Below, piece by piece: positions 16,346 to 24,884 of a DNA stretch of 33,428 bases. Source of the stretch: Sedimenticola sp. (lineage in GTDB: Bacteria; Pseudomonadota; Gammaproteobacteria; Chromatiales; Chromatiaceae); the NCBI GenBank assembly GCA_002869585.1, contig PKUO01000098.1:1-33428 (forward strand), written 5' to 3'. A program made the translations under genes and the position numbers. Position 1 is the first letter of the stretch, and every line of letters starts with the position of its first letter. The notes below the pieces were generated by a model that was given only the letters and a program-made list of their open reading frames with translations, was not told the DNA's origin and ran no database searches.

Positions 16346-17441
16346 CGATCATCGCTTCATGGCGCGGGCGATCAAGCTCGCCCGGCGCGGTCTGTTTACC
16401 ACCCACCCCAACCCACGGGTGGGCTGTGTTCTGGTCAAGGACGGACGTATTGTCGGCGAGGGCTATCATCAGCGCGCCGGACAACCCCACGCAGAACGTT
16501 TGGCGATCGCCGCAGCCGGTGATCAGGCACGCGGCGCCACCGCTTATGTGACCCTCGAACCCTGCTGCCATTTCGGTAAAACCCCGCCCTGTACCGATGG
16601 CCTGTTGGAGGCGGGTGTGTCCCGTGTGATCGCAGCCATGCAGGATCCCAATCCACTGGTTGCCGGCAAGGGGCTGAAGTTACTTGCCGAAGCCGGTGTG
16701 GAAACAGACTGCGGGTTGATGGAGGCTGAGGCGCAGGCGCTCAATCCCGGTTTTGTCTCGCGCATGACTCGCGGCAGGCCCTATGTGCGCTGCAAACTGG
16801 CCATGAGCCTGGATGGCAGAACCGCCATGGCCAATGGCGAGAGCCAGTGGATCACCGGTCCCGAGGCGCGCCAGGATGTGCAGCGACTGCGCGCGCGCAG
16901 CGACGCGATCATGACTGGCATAGGTACGGTGCTGGCGGATGATCCTTCGATGAACGTCCGAATTGAATCCTCAGCCACAGACGGACAACCCTTGCCGCAG
17001 CCACTTCGCGTGGTGCTCGATGGGAATCTGAACATGCCTGCTGACGCCAGGATGCTCGGTCTTTCAGGCAAGACCCTGGTCCTCTGTTGCAGCGATGATC
17101 AGGCACGCCGGGAGGCCCTGGAGCAGAACGGCGCGGAAGTGGAGAAGATTGCGGGAGCCGGTGAAAGCGTCGATCTGCCAGCGGTTATGACCAGCCTGGC
17201 ATCAAGAGAGGTCAACGAACTACTGATCGAGGCGGGACCGATCCTGGCTGGATCGGCATTATCCGCAGGTCTGATCGATGAACTGATAATCTATACCGCG
17301 CCCCTGATCATGGGTAACGCGGCCAGGGGTCTCTTTCATCTGCCGGGGTTGCGGCGGATGGGTGACGCGATCAGTCTGGACATTCGTGACTTGAGGATGG
17401 TGGGTCGGGATATTCGCATCGTGTTAACAGCCCCCAGGTAA
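16323..17441 (+). CDS. ribD: Bifunctional riboflavin deaminase/reductase RibD
   Basis: Two domains are visible. The N-terminal deaminase has zinc motif HAE (56-58) and [11 protein letters not shown] (80-90). The C-terminal NADPH-dependent reductase (about 150-368) opens with [15 protein letters not shown] and contains GPILAGSAL. It catalyses the two steps after GTP cyclohydrolase II. The start is either ATG 16323 or ATG 16335; both overlap nrdR. It is followed by ribE after four bases. Confidence 0.95.
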   Translation: MTRVMTADDHRFMARAIKLARRGLFTTHPNPRVGCVLVKDGRIVGEGYHQRAGQPHAERLAIAAAGDQARGATAYVTLEPCCHFGKTPPCTDGLLEAGVSRVIAAMQDPNPLVAGKGLKLLAEAGVETDCGLMEAEAQALNPGFVSRMTRGRPYVRCKLAMSLDGRTAMANGESQWITGPEARQDVQRLRARSDAIMTGIGTVLADDPSMNVRIESSATDGQPLPQPLRVVLDGNLNMPADARMLGLSGKTLVLCCSDDQARREALEQNGAEVEKIAGAGESVDLPAVMTSLASREVNELLIEAGPILAGSALSAGLIDELIIYTAPLIMGNAARGLFHLPGLRRMGDAISLDIRDLRMVGRDIRIVLTAPR

Positions 17442-17445
17442 AGAT

Positions 17446-18111
17446 ATGTTTACAGGTATTATCCAGTCAGTTGGGAAAATCCTCGGAATGGAGAGTCGGG
17501 GGGGGGATATGCGCCTGCATATCCAGACAGGGACACTGCCGATGGAGGATGTCCATCTGGGTGACAGTATCGCCACCAACGGTGTCTGTCTGACGGTAAT
17601 CGAGCGCTCTGCCCAGGCCTACAAGGCGGATGTCTCCCGCGAAACCCTGGCACTGAGCACCCTGGCCGGCCTCAAGCCGGGCAACCCGGTTAACCTGGAA
17701 AAGGCGCTGACCCTGAGTACGCCGCTGGGTGGTCATCTGGTCAGTGGCCATGTCGACGGCGTGGGGACGGTGCTCGAACGGCGTGAGGATGCCCGTTCCG
17801 TGCGATTTCGAATTGAAGCGCCTGCTGAACTGGCGCGCTATATCGCCCACAAGGGATCGATCTGCGTGGATGGGGCCAGCCTGACGGTCAATGCGGTAGA
17901 TGCTAACCGTTTTGAGCTCAACATCGTCCCCCATACGCTCAGCGAGACGATCATGGGCGGCTATGTGGCCGGAACCCGAGTCAACCTCGAGGTCGATCTG
18001 ATTGCGCGCTACCTGGAGCGGTTACTCCTGGGGGAGAAGGCTGCCGAGTCCAAAGCGTCTTCCCAGGGGGTCAGTCTGGGCTTGCTCGCTGAGCGGGGGT
18101 TTCTCAAATAA
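17446..18111 (+). CDS. ribE: Riboflavin synthase, alpha subunit
   Basis: The 221-residue protein has the duplicated lumazine-binding barrel. It starts with MFTGIIQSVG, the first domain includes the TNGVCLTV loop, and the second begins near GGHLVSGHVDGVG with SICVDGASLTVN. The enzyme dismutates two 6,7-dimethyl-8-ribityllumazine molecules to riboflavin and a pyrimidine. The name ribC is used for the same gene in some species. A 124-base gap separates it from ribBX; I see no FMN riboswitch in that gap. Confidence 0.95.
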   Translation: MFTGIIQSVGKILGMESRGGDMRLHIQTGTLPMEDVHLGDSIATNGVCLTVIERSAQAYKADVSRETLALSTLAGLKPGNPVNLEKALTLSTPLGGHLVSGHVDGVGTVLERREDARSVRFRIEAPAELARYIAHKGSICVDGASLTVNAVDANRFELNIVPHTLSETIMGGYVAGTRVNLEVDLIARYLERLLLGEKAAESKASSQGVSLGLLAERGFLK

Positions 18112-18235
18112 CGGCCTGTCCCAGAAACTTTTCCAGATTACTGATTATTTTTTACAGCCAGCTTTGGTAGACTTACCGGTTCCCTTCGTCTGGTGGTGAA
18201 ACTAACCCTTGTGCGCGGCATGCGCGGTAGCAGTT

Positions 18236-19357
18236 ATGGCATTGAATACAATTGAAGAGATTATAGACGACCTGCGTCAGGGCAAAATGGTCATCGTCAT
18301 GGATGATGAAGATCGCGAAAATGAAGGCGATCTGATCATGGCGGCAGAAGCGGTGACACCGGAGGCGATCAATTTCATGGCCCGTTACGGCCGTGGCCTG
18401 ATCTGTCTCACCCTCACCAAGGAGCGTTGCCAGCAGTTGCGCCTGCCGTTGATGGTTGGCATCAACGAGGCGGCTCACTCCACCAATTTCACCGTCTCCA
18501 TCGAGGCGGCTGAAGGGGTAACCACCGGGATCTCGGCGGCAGACCGTGCGACTACAGTGCGGGCAGCCGTGCAGGACGATGCCCGGCCCCAGGACCTGGT
18601 GCAGCCGGGACATATTTTTCCACTGATGGCCCAGCCGGGCGGTGTGCTGGTACGCGCCGGGCATACCGAGGCCGGTTGCGATCTTGCGCGTCTGGCCGGA
18701 ATGTCACCCAGCTCGGTGATTGTCGAGATCCTCAATGAGGATGGCAGCATGGCGCGCCGTCCGGATCTGGAGAAGTTTGCCAAACAGCACAACCTCAAAA
18801 TGGGCACCATCGCCGATCTGATTCAGTACCGGGTGCAAAACGAGAAGACCGTGGAGCGGGTCAGCGAGTGCATTCTGCCCACGGAATTTGGTGATTTTCG
18901 ATTGTTGGCCTATCAGGATTGCATCGACAACGAACTGCACCTGGCACTGGTGATGGGTGAGATGCACCCCGAGCAACCGGCGTTGGTGCGTGTGCACATG
19001 CAGAACACCCTGTGTGACCTGTTTTCAGTCAAGCACAAGGCCTGCTCATCCTGGCCGTTGCGAAATGCCATGAAGCAGATTGCCGCAGATGGCCGTGGGG
19101 TGATCGTCGTCCTGAGAAACCACGATACCGCCCGCGAGATTATCCAGCGGATGCGTGATGTGCAATTTCACGAGCTGGAGGATGATATTCCCCAGCGCGG
19201 CGGCGATTCCGGCAAGCATCTGCGCACCTATGGCGTTGGCGCCCAGATCATCGCCGATCTTGGGGTTAAAAAGATGCGCGTACTCAGCGCGCCCATGAGC
19301 CTGCACGGCATCTCCGGTTTTGATCTGGAAGTGGTTGAGTATGTGAATTGTCAGTGA
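18236..19357 (+). CDS. ribBX: 3,4-dihydroxy-2-butanone 4-phosphate synthase fused to degenerate GTP cyclohydrolase II-like domain (RibBX)
   Basis: The product is 373 residues from ATG 18236. The N-terminal half is an intact RibB domain ([10 protein letters not shown] at 23-32, [13 protein letters not shown] at 143-155). The C-terminal half (about 205-373) follows the GTP cyclohydrolase II fold but lacks its active site. The zinc cysteines in SEC...RCDCG of true RibA are replaced around [20 protein letters not shown] (254-273), and the RQEGRNIGL motif reads RNHDTAREI. This matches the RibBX variant described in Proteobacteria, in which the second domain has no cyclohydrolase activity. A separate ribA is therefore expected elsewhere in the genome. 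Confidence 0.88.
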   Translation: MALNTIEEIIDDLRQGKMVIVMDDEDRENEGDLIMAAEAVTPEAINFMARYGRGLICLTLTKERCQQLRLPLMVGINEAAHSTNFTVSIEAAEGVTTGISAADRATTVRAAVQDDARPQDLVQPGHIFPLMAQPGGVLVRAGHTEAGCDLARLAGMSPSSVIVEILNEDGSMARRPDLEKFAKQHNLKMGTIADLIQYRVQNEKTVERVSECILPTEFGDFRLLAYQDCIDNELHLALVMGEMHPEQPALVRVHMQNTLCDLFSVKHKACSSWPLRNAMKQIAADGRGVIVVLRNHDTAREIIQRMRDVQFHELEDDIPQRGGDSGKHLRTYGVGAQIIADLGVKKMRVLSAPMSLHGISGFDLEVVEYVNCQ

Positions 19358-19456
19358 CCGGTTTTGCCGGCTGCTGAAGAAATAATCTGGATATTTCCGA
19401 TTGGCTTTGTATTAGAATCGAAATTTAATCAATAGAAATAACTAAGGCTTTGAATT

Positions 19457-19927
19457 ATGGCAATTAAAACCATCGAAGGGGCGCTCAACATCCAGAATGC
19501 CAGATTTTGTCTGGTCGTGGCACGATTCAACAGTTTTGTCGTGGAGAGTCTGCTCGATGGCGCCATTGATGCATTGAAGCGCCACGGCGCCGATGACTCC
19601 GAAATCACGGTGGTCAGGGTTCCCGGCGCCTTTGAGATGCCGGTGGTGCTGGACAAGATTGCAGCCAAGGGTGAGTACGATGCAATTGTCGCCCTGGGCG
19701 CGGTGATCCGGGGCGGAACCCCGCACTTCGACTATGTGGCAGGCGAGTGCGTCAAGGGCATGGCCCAGGTCAGTCTGCAGCACGGAGTACCGGTGGCTTT
19801 TGGCGTGCTGACGGTGGATACCATTGAACAGGCGATCGAACGGGCCGGAACCAAGGCTGGCAACAAGGGCGCAGAGGCGGCGATGTCTGCCGTCGAGATG
19901 GTCAACGTCCTGAGACAGCTCGCCTGA
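19457..19927 (+). CDS. ribH: 6,7-dimethyl-8-ribityllumazine synthase
   Basis: The 156-residue protein has lumazine synthase signatures: [38 protein letters not shown] with the catalytic His, and [24 protein letters not shown]. It condenses dihydroxybutanone phosphate (from RibB) with the pyrimidine from the RibD pathway. The stop overlaps the nusB start in ATGA. A 99-base AT-rich gap separates it from ribBX and could hold an internal promoter, but none is convincing. Confidence 0.96.
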   Translation: MAIKTIEGALNIQNARFCLVVARFNSFVVESLLDGAIDALKRHGADDSEITVVRVPGAFEMPVVLDKIAAKGEYDAIVALGAVIRGGTPHFDYVAGECVKGMAQVSLQHGVPVAFGVLTVDTIEQAIERAGTKAGNKGAEAAMSAVEMVNVLRQLA

Positions 19928-20349
19928 TGAGCCGAAAAACACGTAGCCGTGCCAGACATCATGCGGTGCAGGCCATTTACCAGTGGCAGATGACCGGTCA
20001 GGACCTCAACGAGATCAAAAACCAGTTTTTGATCGAAGAAGATGCCAGCAAGTTCGAAATCGAATATTTCGACAAGCTGTTGCGCGGCGTGCCGAGCAAT
20101 CTCCAGGCACTGGATGAGCAGCTGACACCCTGCCTGGACCGCTCCATAGAGAGTGTCGATCCGGTGGAGCGCGCCATTCTCAGGCTGGGGGCGTTCGAAC
20201 TGATCCATCAGCTGGAAGTGCCTTATAAAGTGGTGATCAACGAGGCGGTTGACCTGGCCAAGGTCTTCGGAGCGGAACAGGGGCACAGGTATGTCAATGG
20301 CGTGCTCGATAAACTGGCCCGTACGGCCCGTAAGACGGAAATCGGTTAA
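19927..20349 (+). CDS. nusB: Transcription antitermination factor NusB
   Basis: The 140-residue all-helical protein begins SRKTRSRARHHAVQAIYQWQ, the Arg-rich helix that binds boxA RNA. It contains the C-terminal motif VINEAVDLAKVFGAEQGHRYVNGVLDKLAR. With NusE it loads onto boxA of rRNA operons to prevent premature termination. It is translationally coupled to ribH. Confidence 0.95.
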   Translation: MSRKTRSRARHHAVQAIYQWQMTGQDLNEIKNQFLIEEDASKFEIEYFDKLLRGVPSNLQALDEQLTPCLDRSIESVDPVERAILRLGAFELIHQLEVPYKVVINEAVDLAKVFGAEQGHRYVNGVLDKLARTARKTEIG

Positions 20350-20412
20350 ATCCAGTGACCGGCGGCCCATGGTTTGTCCCGGCGCCAGGACCTGATTCAG
20401 GCGGCATGGCTC

Positions 20413-21381
20413 ATGGCGCTTTCTGAATTCAATCTCATCGAGCACTATTTTTCCCGTCTCGGTTGTCAACGCGAGGATACGGTTCTGGCGGTTGGTGATG
20501 ACTGTGCGCTTCTCAAACCACCACCCGGCAAACTACTCGCCGTCAGTGTCGACACCCTGGTGGCGGGTGTGCACTTTTTTGCCGACACAGACCCTGAAAA
20601 CCTTGGTCACAAGTCCTTGGCGGTAAATCTCAGTGATTTGGCGGCCATGGGTGCAGAACCCGCCTGGGCAACTCTGGCCCTGACGCTGCCGCAATCTGAC
20701 CCGGACTGGTTGTCTGCATTCAGTCGCGGTTTTTCCGCTCTGGCCATCGAGCACAATGTTCAACTGGTCGGTGGTGATACCACCCAGGGACCCCTATCCG
20801 TTACCGTGCAGGTACAGGGTTTTGTCCAGCCTGATCGCTATCTCAGTCGTGCAGCGGCCAGGCCCGGTGATCTGATCTATGCCACCGGTAGTCTGGGGGA
20901 TGCAGGCCTGGCGCTGGCCGGGTTACGTGGACAGGCGTCGGCTGTTGGCTATCTGGACAAGCTGCAATCGAGGCTGGAGCGGCCGGAACCGCGAATTGCT
21001 GCCGGGCAGGCATTTGCCGGAATCGCCGGGTGCGGCATTGATATCTCTGATGGCCTGCTCGCCGATCTTGGCCACATCTGCGCGGCCAGTGGCGCTGCGG
21101 CAAGGGTGGAGCTCGATCGCATCCCGCTCTCGGCCGCGGTCCGGGCGTATATTGCAGAGACGGGTGACTGGCAGACTGTCGTCTCCTCAGGGGATGACTA
21201 TGAGCTGTGCGTCACTGTACCCGAGTTGCTAAAAACCCGCTTCGAGGAGGCAGTAAGAAGTCTTGACTTGGCGGTGAGTCTGATCGGCCGGATCGAACCG
21301 GGCGCTGGCGTCTGCTGCGTGGATGGGCATGGCAATCCGGTTGATTTTACAGCCAAAGGGTATGATCATTTTCAGTCATGA
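20413..21381 (+). CDS. thiL: Thiamine-monophosphate kinase
   Basis: The product is 322 residues from ATG 20413 (AGGCGG lies nine bases upstream; a longer frame to 20374 is unlikely). ThiL motifs are present: AVGDDCALL, VSVDTLVAGVHF, NLSDLAAMGAEP, VGGDTTQG, ATGSLGDAGLAL, IDISDGLLADL and SSGDDYELC. The enzyme phosphorylates thiamine monophosphate to the pyrophosphate cofactor. It overlaps pgpA in ATGA, the usual nusB-thiL-pgpA order. Confidence 0.95.
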   Translation: MALSEFNLIEHYFSRLGCQREDTVLAVGDDCALLKPPPGKLLAVSVDTLVAGVHFFADTDPENLGHKSLAVNLSDLAAMGAEPAWATLALTLPQSDPDWLSAFSRGFSALAIEHNVQLVGGDTTQGPLSVTVQVQGFVQPDRYLSRAAARPGDLIYATGSLGDAGLALAGLRGQASAVGYLDKLQSRLERPEPRIAAGQAFAGIAGCGIDISDGLLADLGHICAASGAAARVELDRIPLSAAVRAYIAETGDWQTVVSSGDDYELCVTVPELLKTRFEEAVRSLDLAVSLIGRIEPGAGVCCVDGHGNPVDFTAKGYDHFQS

Positions 21382-21857
21382 GTGAACTGCGGCCCCAACC
21401 CAATTGGAAAAATCCCGTGCACCTGCTGGCCTTCGGCCTCGGTTCCGGTGCGGCGCCCAAGGCGCCGGGTACGGCGGGCACCCTGGCGGTGATCCCTCTC
21501 TATCTGCTGATCAGCGGTCTGCCCAGTTGGGGCTACATGGGTATAGTCCTGCTGATGTTTGTCGCCGGAATATGGATCTGCGAACGCACTTCACAGGACC
21601 TTGGCGTCCATGACCACAGTGGCATCGTCTGGGATGAGTGGGTAGGCTTTCTGCTTGCGCTGTGCAGTGCGCCGCCCGGTTGGTGGTGGATTCTCGTCGC
21701 CTTTGTCCTGTTACGTTTCTTCGATATCGTCAAGCCCTGGCCGATCAATCTGCTGGATGAAAAGGTGGGTGGGGGACTGGGCATCATGCTGGATGATATG
21801 CTTGCCGGGGTCTATGCCTTCGCATTTCTGCATCTTGCGGCCAGACTGCTGGGTTGA
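21378..21857 (+). CDS. pgpA: Phosphatidylglycerophosphatase A
   Basis: The 159-residue membrane protein shows the PgpA pattern: FGLGSGAAPKAPGTAGT, DHSGIVWDEWVGF, FDIVKPWPI and DDMLAGVYA, with about four membrane helices. It dephosphorylates phosphatidylglycerophosphate to phosphatidylglycerol in the inner membrane. It is coupled to thiL upstream and to the aspartic protease gene downstream. Confidence 0.94.
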   Translation: MSELRPQPNWKNPVHLLAFGLGSGAAPKAPGTAGTLAVIPLYLLISGLPSWGYMGIVLLMFVAGIWICERTSQDLGVHDHSGIVWDEWVGFLLALCSAPPGWWWILVAFVLLRFFDIVKPWPINLLDEKVGGGLGIMLDDMLAGVYAFAFLHLAARLLG

Positions 21858-21886
21858 GCCACGCCTGGCCAGAGAGGGTTCTTAGG

Positions 21887-22573
21887 GTGAAAAAACAGAT
21901 GCGTTCAGGAGATTCCAGCACATCCCGGTATCCCGTTGCGATAACGGTGCTGCTACTGTTTTTGATCACCAGTTCGGCGGTCTGGTCTGTGGAACAGGTC
22001 AAGGTGATGGCGCTCTTTTCAGACAAGGCGATGTTGCAGATCGATGGTCAGAACAGGCTGTTGAAGGCGGGGGAGAGCAGCCCCGAAGGGGTGCGGCTGA
22101 TCGCCGCCGATCCCCACCGGGCGATCATCGAGGTCGATGGTGTGGAGGATAGCTACCCGCTGGGCAGTTCAGTGCAGAGCGCCTATAAAAAGCGCGAGAT
22201 CCAGGAGGTGAAGATCTGGCGCGATACCCAGGGTTCCTACAACACCATCGGCACGATCAATGGCCAGAATGTCGATATGGTTGTGGATACCGGGGCAACC
22301 TCGGTGGCGATGAGTGAACGCCAGGCCCGGCGATTGGGATTGCAGTACCGGTTGAATGGCGAGAAGACCCTGGTGCAGACCGCCTCGGGCATCGCCAAGG
22401 CCTATGCGCTGATGTTTGACAAGGTGCAGGTTGGTGAAATCACCCTGACGAATGTGCAGGGTGTGGTGATTCAGGGTAACAGTCCCACCCGGGTATTGCT
22501 GGGCATGAGTTTTCTCGGGCGGGTGGAATTACAGAATCAGGGCGATATGCTGATACTGCGCAGCAAGTTCTAA
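21887..22573 (+). CDS. Membrane-anchored retropepsin-like aspartic protease
   Basis: The product is 228 residues from GTG 21887, which has GAGAGG nine bases upstream; a TTG at 21854 overlapping the pgpA stop is also possible. One N-terminal membrane helix (about 16-34) is followed by a beta-rich region. The catalytic domain carries VDTGATSVAM (Asp134) and the second signature VLLGMSFLGR (204-212), which is the clan AA, TIGR02281 type. Such proteins act as single-Asp dimers. The substrate is unknown. It is the last gene of the run that starts at nrdR. Confidence 0.85.
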   Translation: MKKQMRSGDSSTSRYPVAITVLLLFLITSSAVWSVEQVKVMALFSDKAMLQIDGQNRLLKAGESSPEGVRLIAADPHRAIIEVDGVEDSYPLGSSVQSAYKKREIQEVKIWRDTQGSYNTIGTINGQNVDMVVDTGATSVAMSERQARRLGLQYRLNGEKTLVQTASGIAKAYALMFDKVQVGEITLTNVQGVVIQGNSPTRVLLGMSFLGRVELQNQGDMLILRSKF

Positions 22574-22609
22574 CGCCGGAATCAAGCGCTGCTGATTCCG
22601 GCGGCGCGT

Positions 22610-23425
22610 TCAGTCTTGGGTCTTGTCGCGCTCGATCAGGGCATAGGCCGAGTGGTTATGGATCGATTCAAAATTTTCGGATTCGACCACATAGGCGCTG
22701 AAGCGATCATCGTGATTCAGTCTGTCGGCAACATCCCGCACCATATCTTCGACGAACTTCGGGTTGTCGTAGGCGCGTTCGGTGACATATTTTTCGTCCG
22801 GCCGCTTGAGCAGGCCATAGAGCTCGCAGGAGGCCTCTTTTTCCACCAGATCAATGATCTCTTCAATCCAGATGAAGCCGTTGGTACGCGCCTGAACCGT
22901 GACGTGTGAGCGCTGGTTGTGGGCGCCCCGTTCGGAGATTTTTTTCGAGCAGGGGCAAAGGCTTGTAACCGGGACCACAACCTTGATCTGCATGATGGGT
23001 TGGCCGTTGTGGATCTCGCCGATCAGGCTCACATCATAATCCATCAGGCTGTTGACGCCGGAAACCGGGGCCCTCTTGTTGATGAAGTAGGGAAAGCTCA
23101 TCTCGATATGGCCAGAGTCGGCCTCGAGGCGTTCGGCCATCTCCGTCAGCATGCCCTTGAATGATTCGACGCTGATCTCTTTCTCGTGACTGTTGAGAAT
23201 TTCGACAAAGCGGGACATGTGTGTGCCCTTGAAATTATGGGGCAGATTGACGTACATGTTGAAGGTGGCGACGGTATGCTGCTCACCATCACTGCGGTCT
23301 TTGACGCGAACAGGGTGACGTATATCCTTGATACCTACCTTGTTGATGGCGATACGGCGGGTATCACGGCTGCTCTGTACGTCGGCAATTTCACACTGGT
23401 TTTCAACACAATCGGTCACAATCAT
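22610..23425 (-). CDS. folE2: GTP cyclohydrolase FolE2 (type IB)
   Basis: The 271-residue protein is a FolE2 (COG1469) enzyme. It has the N-terminal [20 protein letters not shown], the SLCPCSK motif with Cys157 and Cys159, and GAHNQRSHV with His169. It makes dihydroneopterin triphosphate for folate or queuosine synthesis and can use metals other than zinc. In some bacteria folE2 is under Zur control; I did not find a clear Zur site. AGGAAG lies too near ATG 23425, so GTG 23419 may be the real start. Confidence 0.92.
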   Translation of the reverse strand: MIVTDCVENQCEIADVQSSRDTRRIAINKVGIKDIRHPVRVKDRSDGEQHTVATFNMYVNLPHNFKGTHMSRFVEILNSHEKEISVESFKGMLTEMAERLEADSGHIEMSFPYFINKRAPVSGVNSLMDYDVSLIGEIHNGQPIMQIKVVVPVTSLCPCSKKISERGAHNQRSHVTVQARTNGFIWIEEIIDLVEKEASCELYGLLKRPDEKYVTERAYDNPKFVEDMVRDVADRLNHDDRFSAYVVESENFESIHNHSAYALIERDKTQD

Positions 23426-23598
23426 CTTCCTCGAGAGCCTTCAGCATTGCTGATGCCCATACTGCTGCTAAGTTGCTTGGCCCTCAGGCTACCCCAATGG
23501 CGTACCCTCAAAAACAGAGAGTTTCTCCGGTTTTTGGCGCCAGTGCCGAGCAAAAGAACAGAGAATTATGACGCCAGCCTCTGCCAGACGCAAGCGCG

Positions 23599-24531
23599 TC
23601 AGTGCGAACGTTCGACGATATAGCTGGCAAGCCAACGCAAGGGGTCGGCATTTTGATCGAATCTGGCAAGGCTCGCCAATGCCTCCTCGGCCAGCAACTG
23701 CGCCCGTTCCCGGGCAGCCTGCAGCCCGAGCAGTGACGGGTAGGTCGGCTTGTCCTGGAATTTATCCTTGCCCTGGGTCTTGCCCAGGGTTTCCGTGTCG
23801 CTGGATACATCAAGGATGTCATCCTGCACCTGGAAGGCAAGACCGATGCACTTGGCATAATGGTCAAGCTTTTCAATGTGTTCAGCTGGAATGTCAGGGG
23901 CGCTGAGGATGGCCATGTTGACGCTGGCGCGGATCAGGGCACCGGTCTTGTGGATGTGCATATTTTCGAGCTGGGCGATGTCGAGGGTTTTGCCAATGGC
24001 ATCCAGATCGATCGCCTGACCACCGGCCATGCCTCTTGAGCAGCTGGCGCAGGCCAGGTTTTCCACCATTTGCAACCGCACTGCGGGATCTGCATTCAGT
24101 TCCGGGTCCTTGCAAAGCACCTGAAAGGCCAGGGTCTGCAGGGCATCGCCGGTCAGAATCGCGGTTGCTTCATCGAACGCCTTGTGACAGGTGGGGCTGC
24201 CGCGGCGCAGGTCGTCGTCGTCCATCGCCGGCAGATCATCATGCACCAGCGAGTAGGCGTGAATCAGCTCTACAGCGCATGCGGCGCCATCCAACTGCTC
24301 AGGGACCACGCCCAGGGCGCGGCCCGCGGCATACACCAGTAGCGGACGTACCCGTTTTCCACCGTTGAAGGTGGCGTAGCGCATCGCCTGGTGGAGTTTC
24401 TCCGGTTGAATGGTCACCGCCGGCAGCCAGGTTTCCAAAGCCCGGTTGACGCGGGACTGGCATGTCTCCAGATACTGCTTGAATTGCGGATTATTCGTCA
24501 CGGGAAAAGGCTTCCAGTTCGGCGCTGTCAT
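23599..24531 (-). CDS. ispA: Polyprenyl (farnesyl/geranyl) diphosphate synthase
   Basis: The 310-residue prenyltransferase has the first Asp-rich motif [14 protein letters not shown] and the second DDILD, plus the GGKRVRPLL substrate site. This suits short-chain farnesyl diphosphate synthesis from IPP and DMAPP. ATG 24531 is preceded by AGGGA and overlaps xseB by 41 bases; GTG 24501 is an alternative start. The xseB-ispA order is common, but dxs does not follow here; folE2 does after 173 bases. Confidence 0.92.
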   Translation of the reverse strand: MTAPNWKPFPVTNNPQFKQYLETCQSRVNRALETWLPAVTIQPEKLHQAMRYATFNGGKRVRPLLVYAAGRALGVVPEQLDGAACAVELIHAYSLVHDDLPAMDDDDLRRGSPTCHKAFDEATAILTGDALQTLAFQVLCKDPELNADPAVRLQMVENLACASCSRGMAGGQAIDLDAIGKTLDIAQLENMHIHKTGALIRASVNMAILSAPDIPAEHIEKLDHYAKCIGLAFQVQDDILDVSSDTETLGKTQGKDKFQDKPTYPSLLGLQAARERAQLLAEEALASLARFDQNADPLRWLASYIVERSH

Positions 24532-24730
24532 TTTTCCCTGTGAGGATCTGGACCTTCTGTTCGGCCTGTTTGAGGGCCTGCTGGCAGGTCCGGGTCAGTT
24601 CAACCCCTCTTTCGAAGGATTTGAGGGATTCCTCGAGTGACAGATCGCCGTTTTCCATGGAATCCACCAGTGCTTCCAGCTCCGCAAGGGATTCTTCAAA
24701 GGTGCTGGGTTGCTCTTTTTTTCTCGCCAC
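24491..24730 (-). CDS. xseB: Exodeoxyribonuclease VII small subunit
   Basis: The 79-residue helical protein matches Xse[45 protein letters not shown]. With XseA it forms exonuclease VII, which degrades single-stranded DNA to oligonucleotides. It heads the xseB-ispA pair and is divergent from parE across a 154-base region that contains two overlapping 11-base palindromes (24792-24802 and 24799-24809). Confidence 0.93.
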   Translation of the reverse strand: MARKKEQPSTFEESLAELEALVDSMENGDLSLEESLKSFERGVELTRTCQQALKQAEQKVQILTGKNDSAELEAFSRDE

Positions 24731-24884
24731 GTCGCCTCTCGCTGTTGATTGCCGTACTGAGGGGAAAGCTACCCCAGCCGGGGGTACAGGGTCAATGATT
24801 GATGATCAAATCTCGCTTGTCGCGGAGTGTGCGTGTAAACTTTGGGCCGGTAAAATACCCGGATTTAATTTGACGACAGACTCT

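Noticed and set aside
18112-18235. Possible FMN riboswitch before ribBX
   Set aside because: The gap is only 124 bases and lacks the conserved RFN-element sequence blocks.
24540-24884. 115-codon upstream extension of the parE frame
   Set aside because: It runs antisense through xseB, has no ribosome binding site at its start, and ParE homologues begin near the ATG at 24885.
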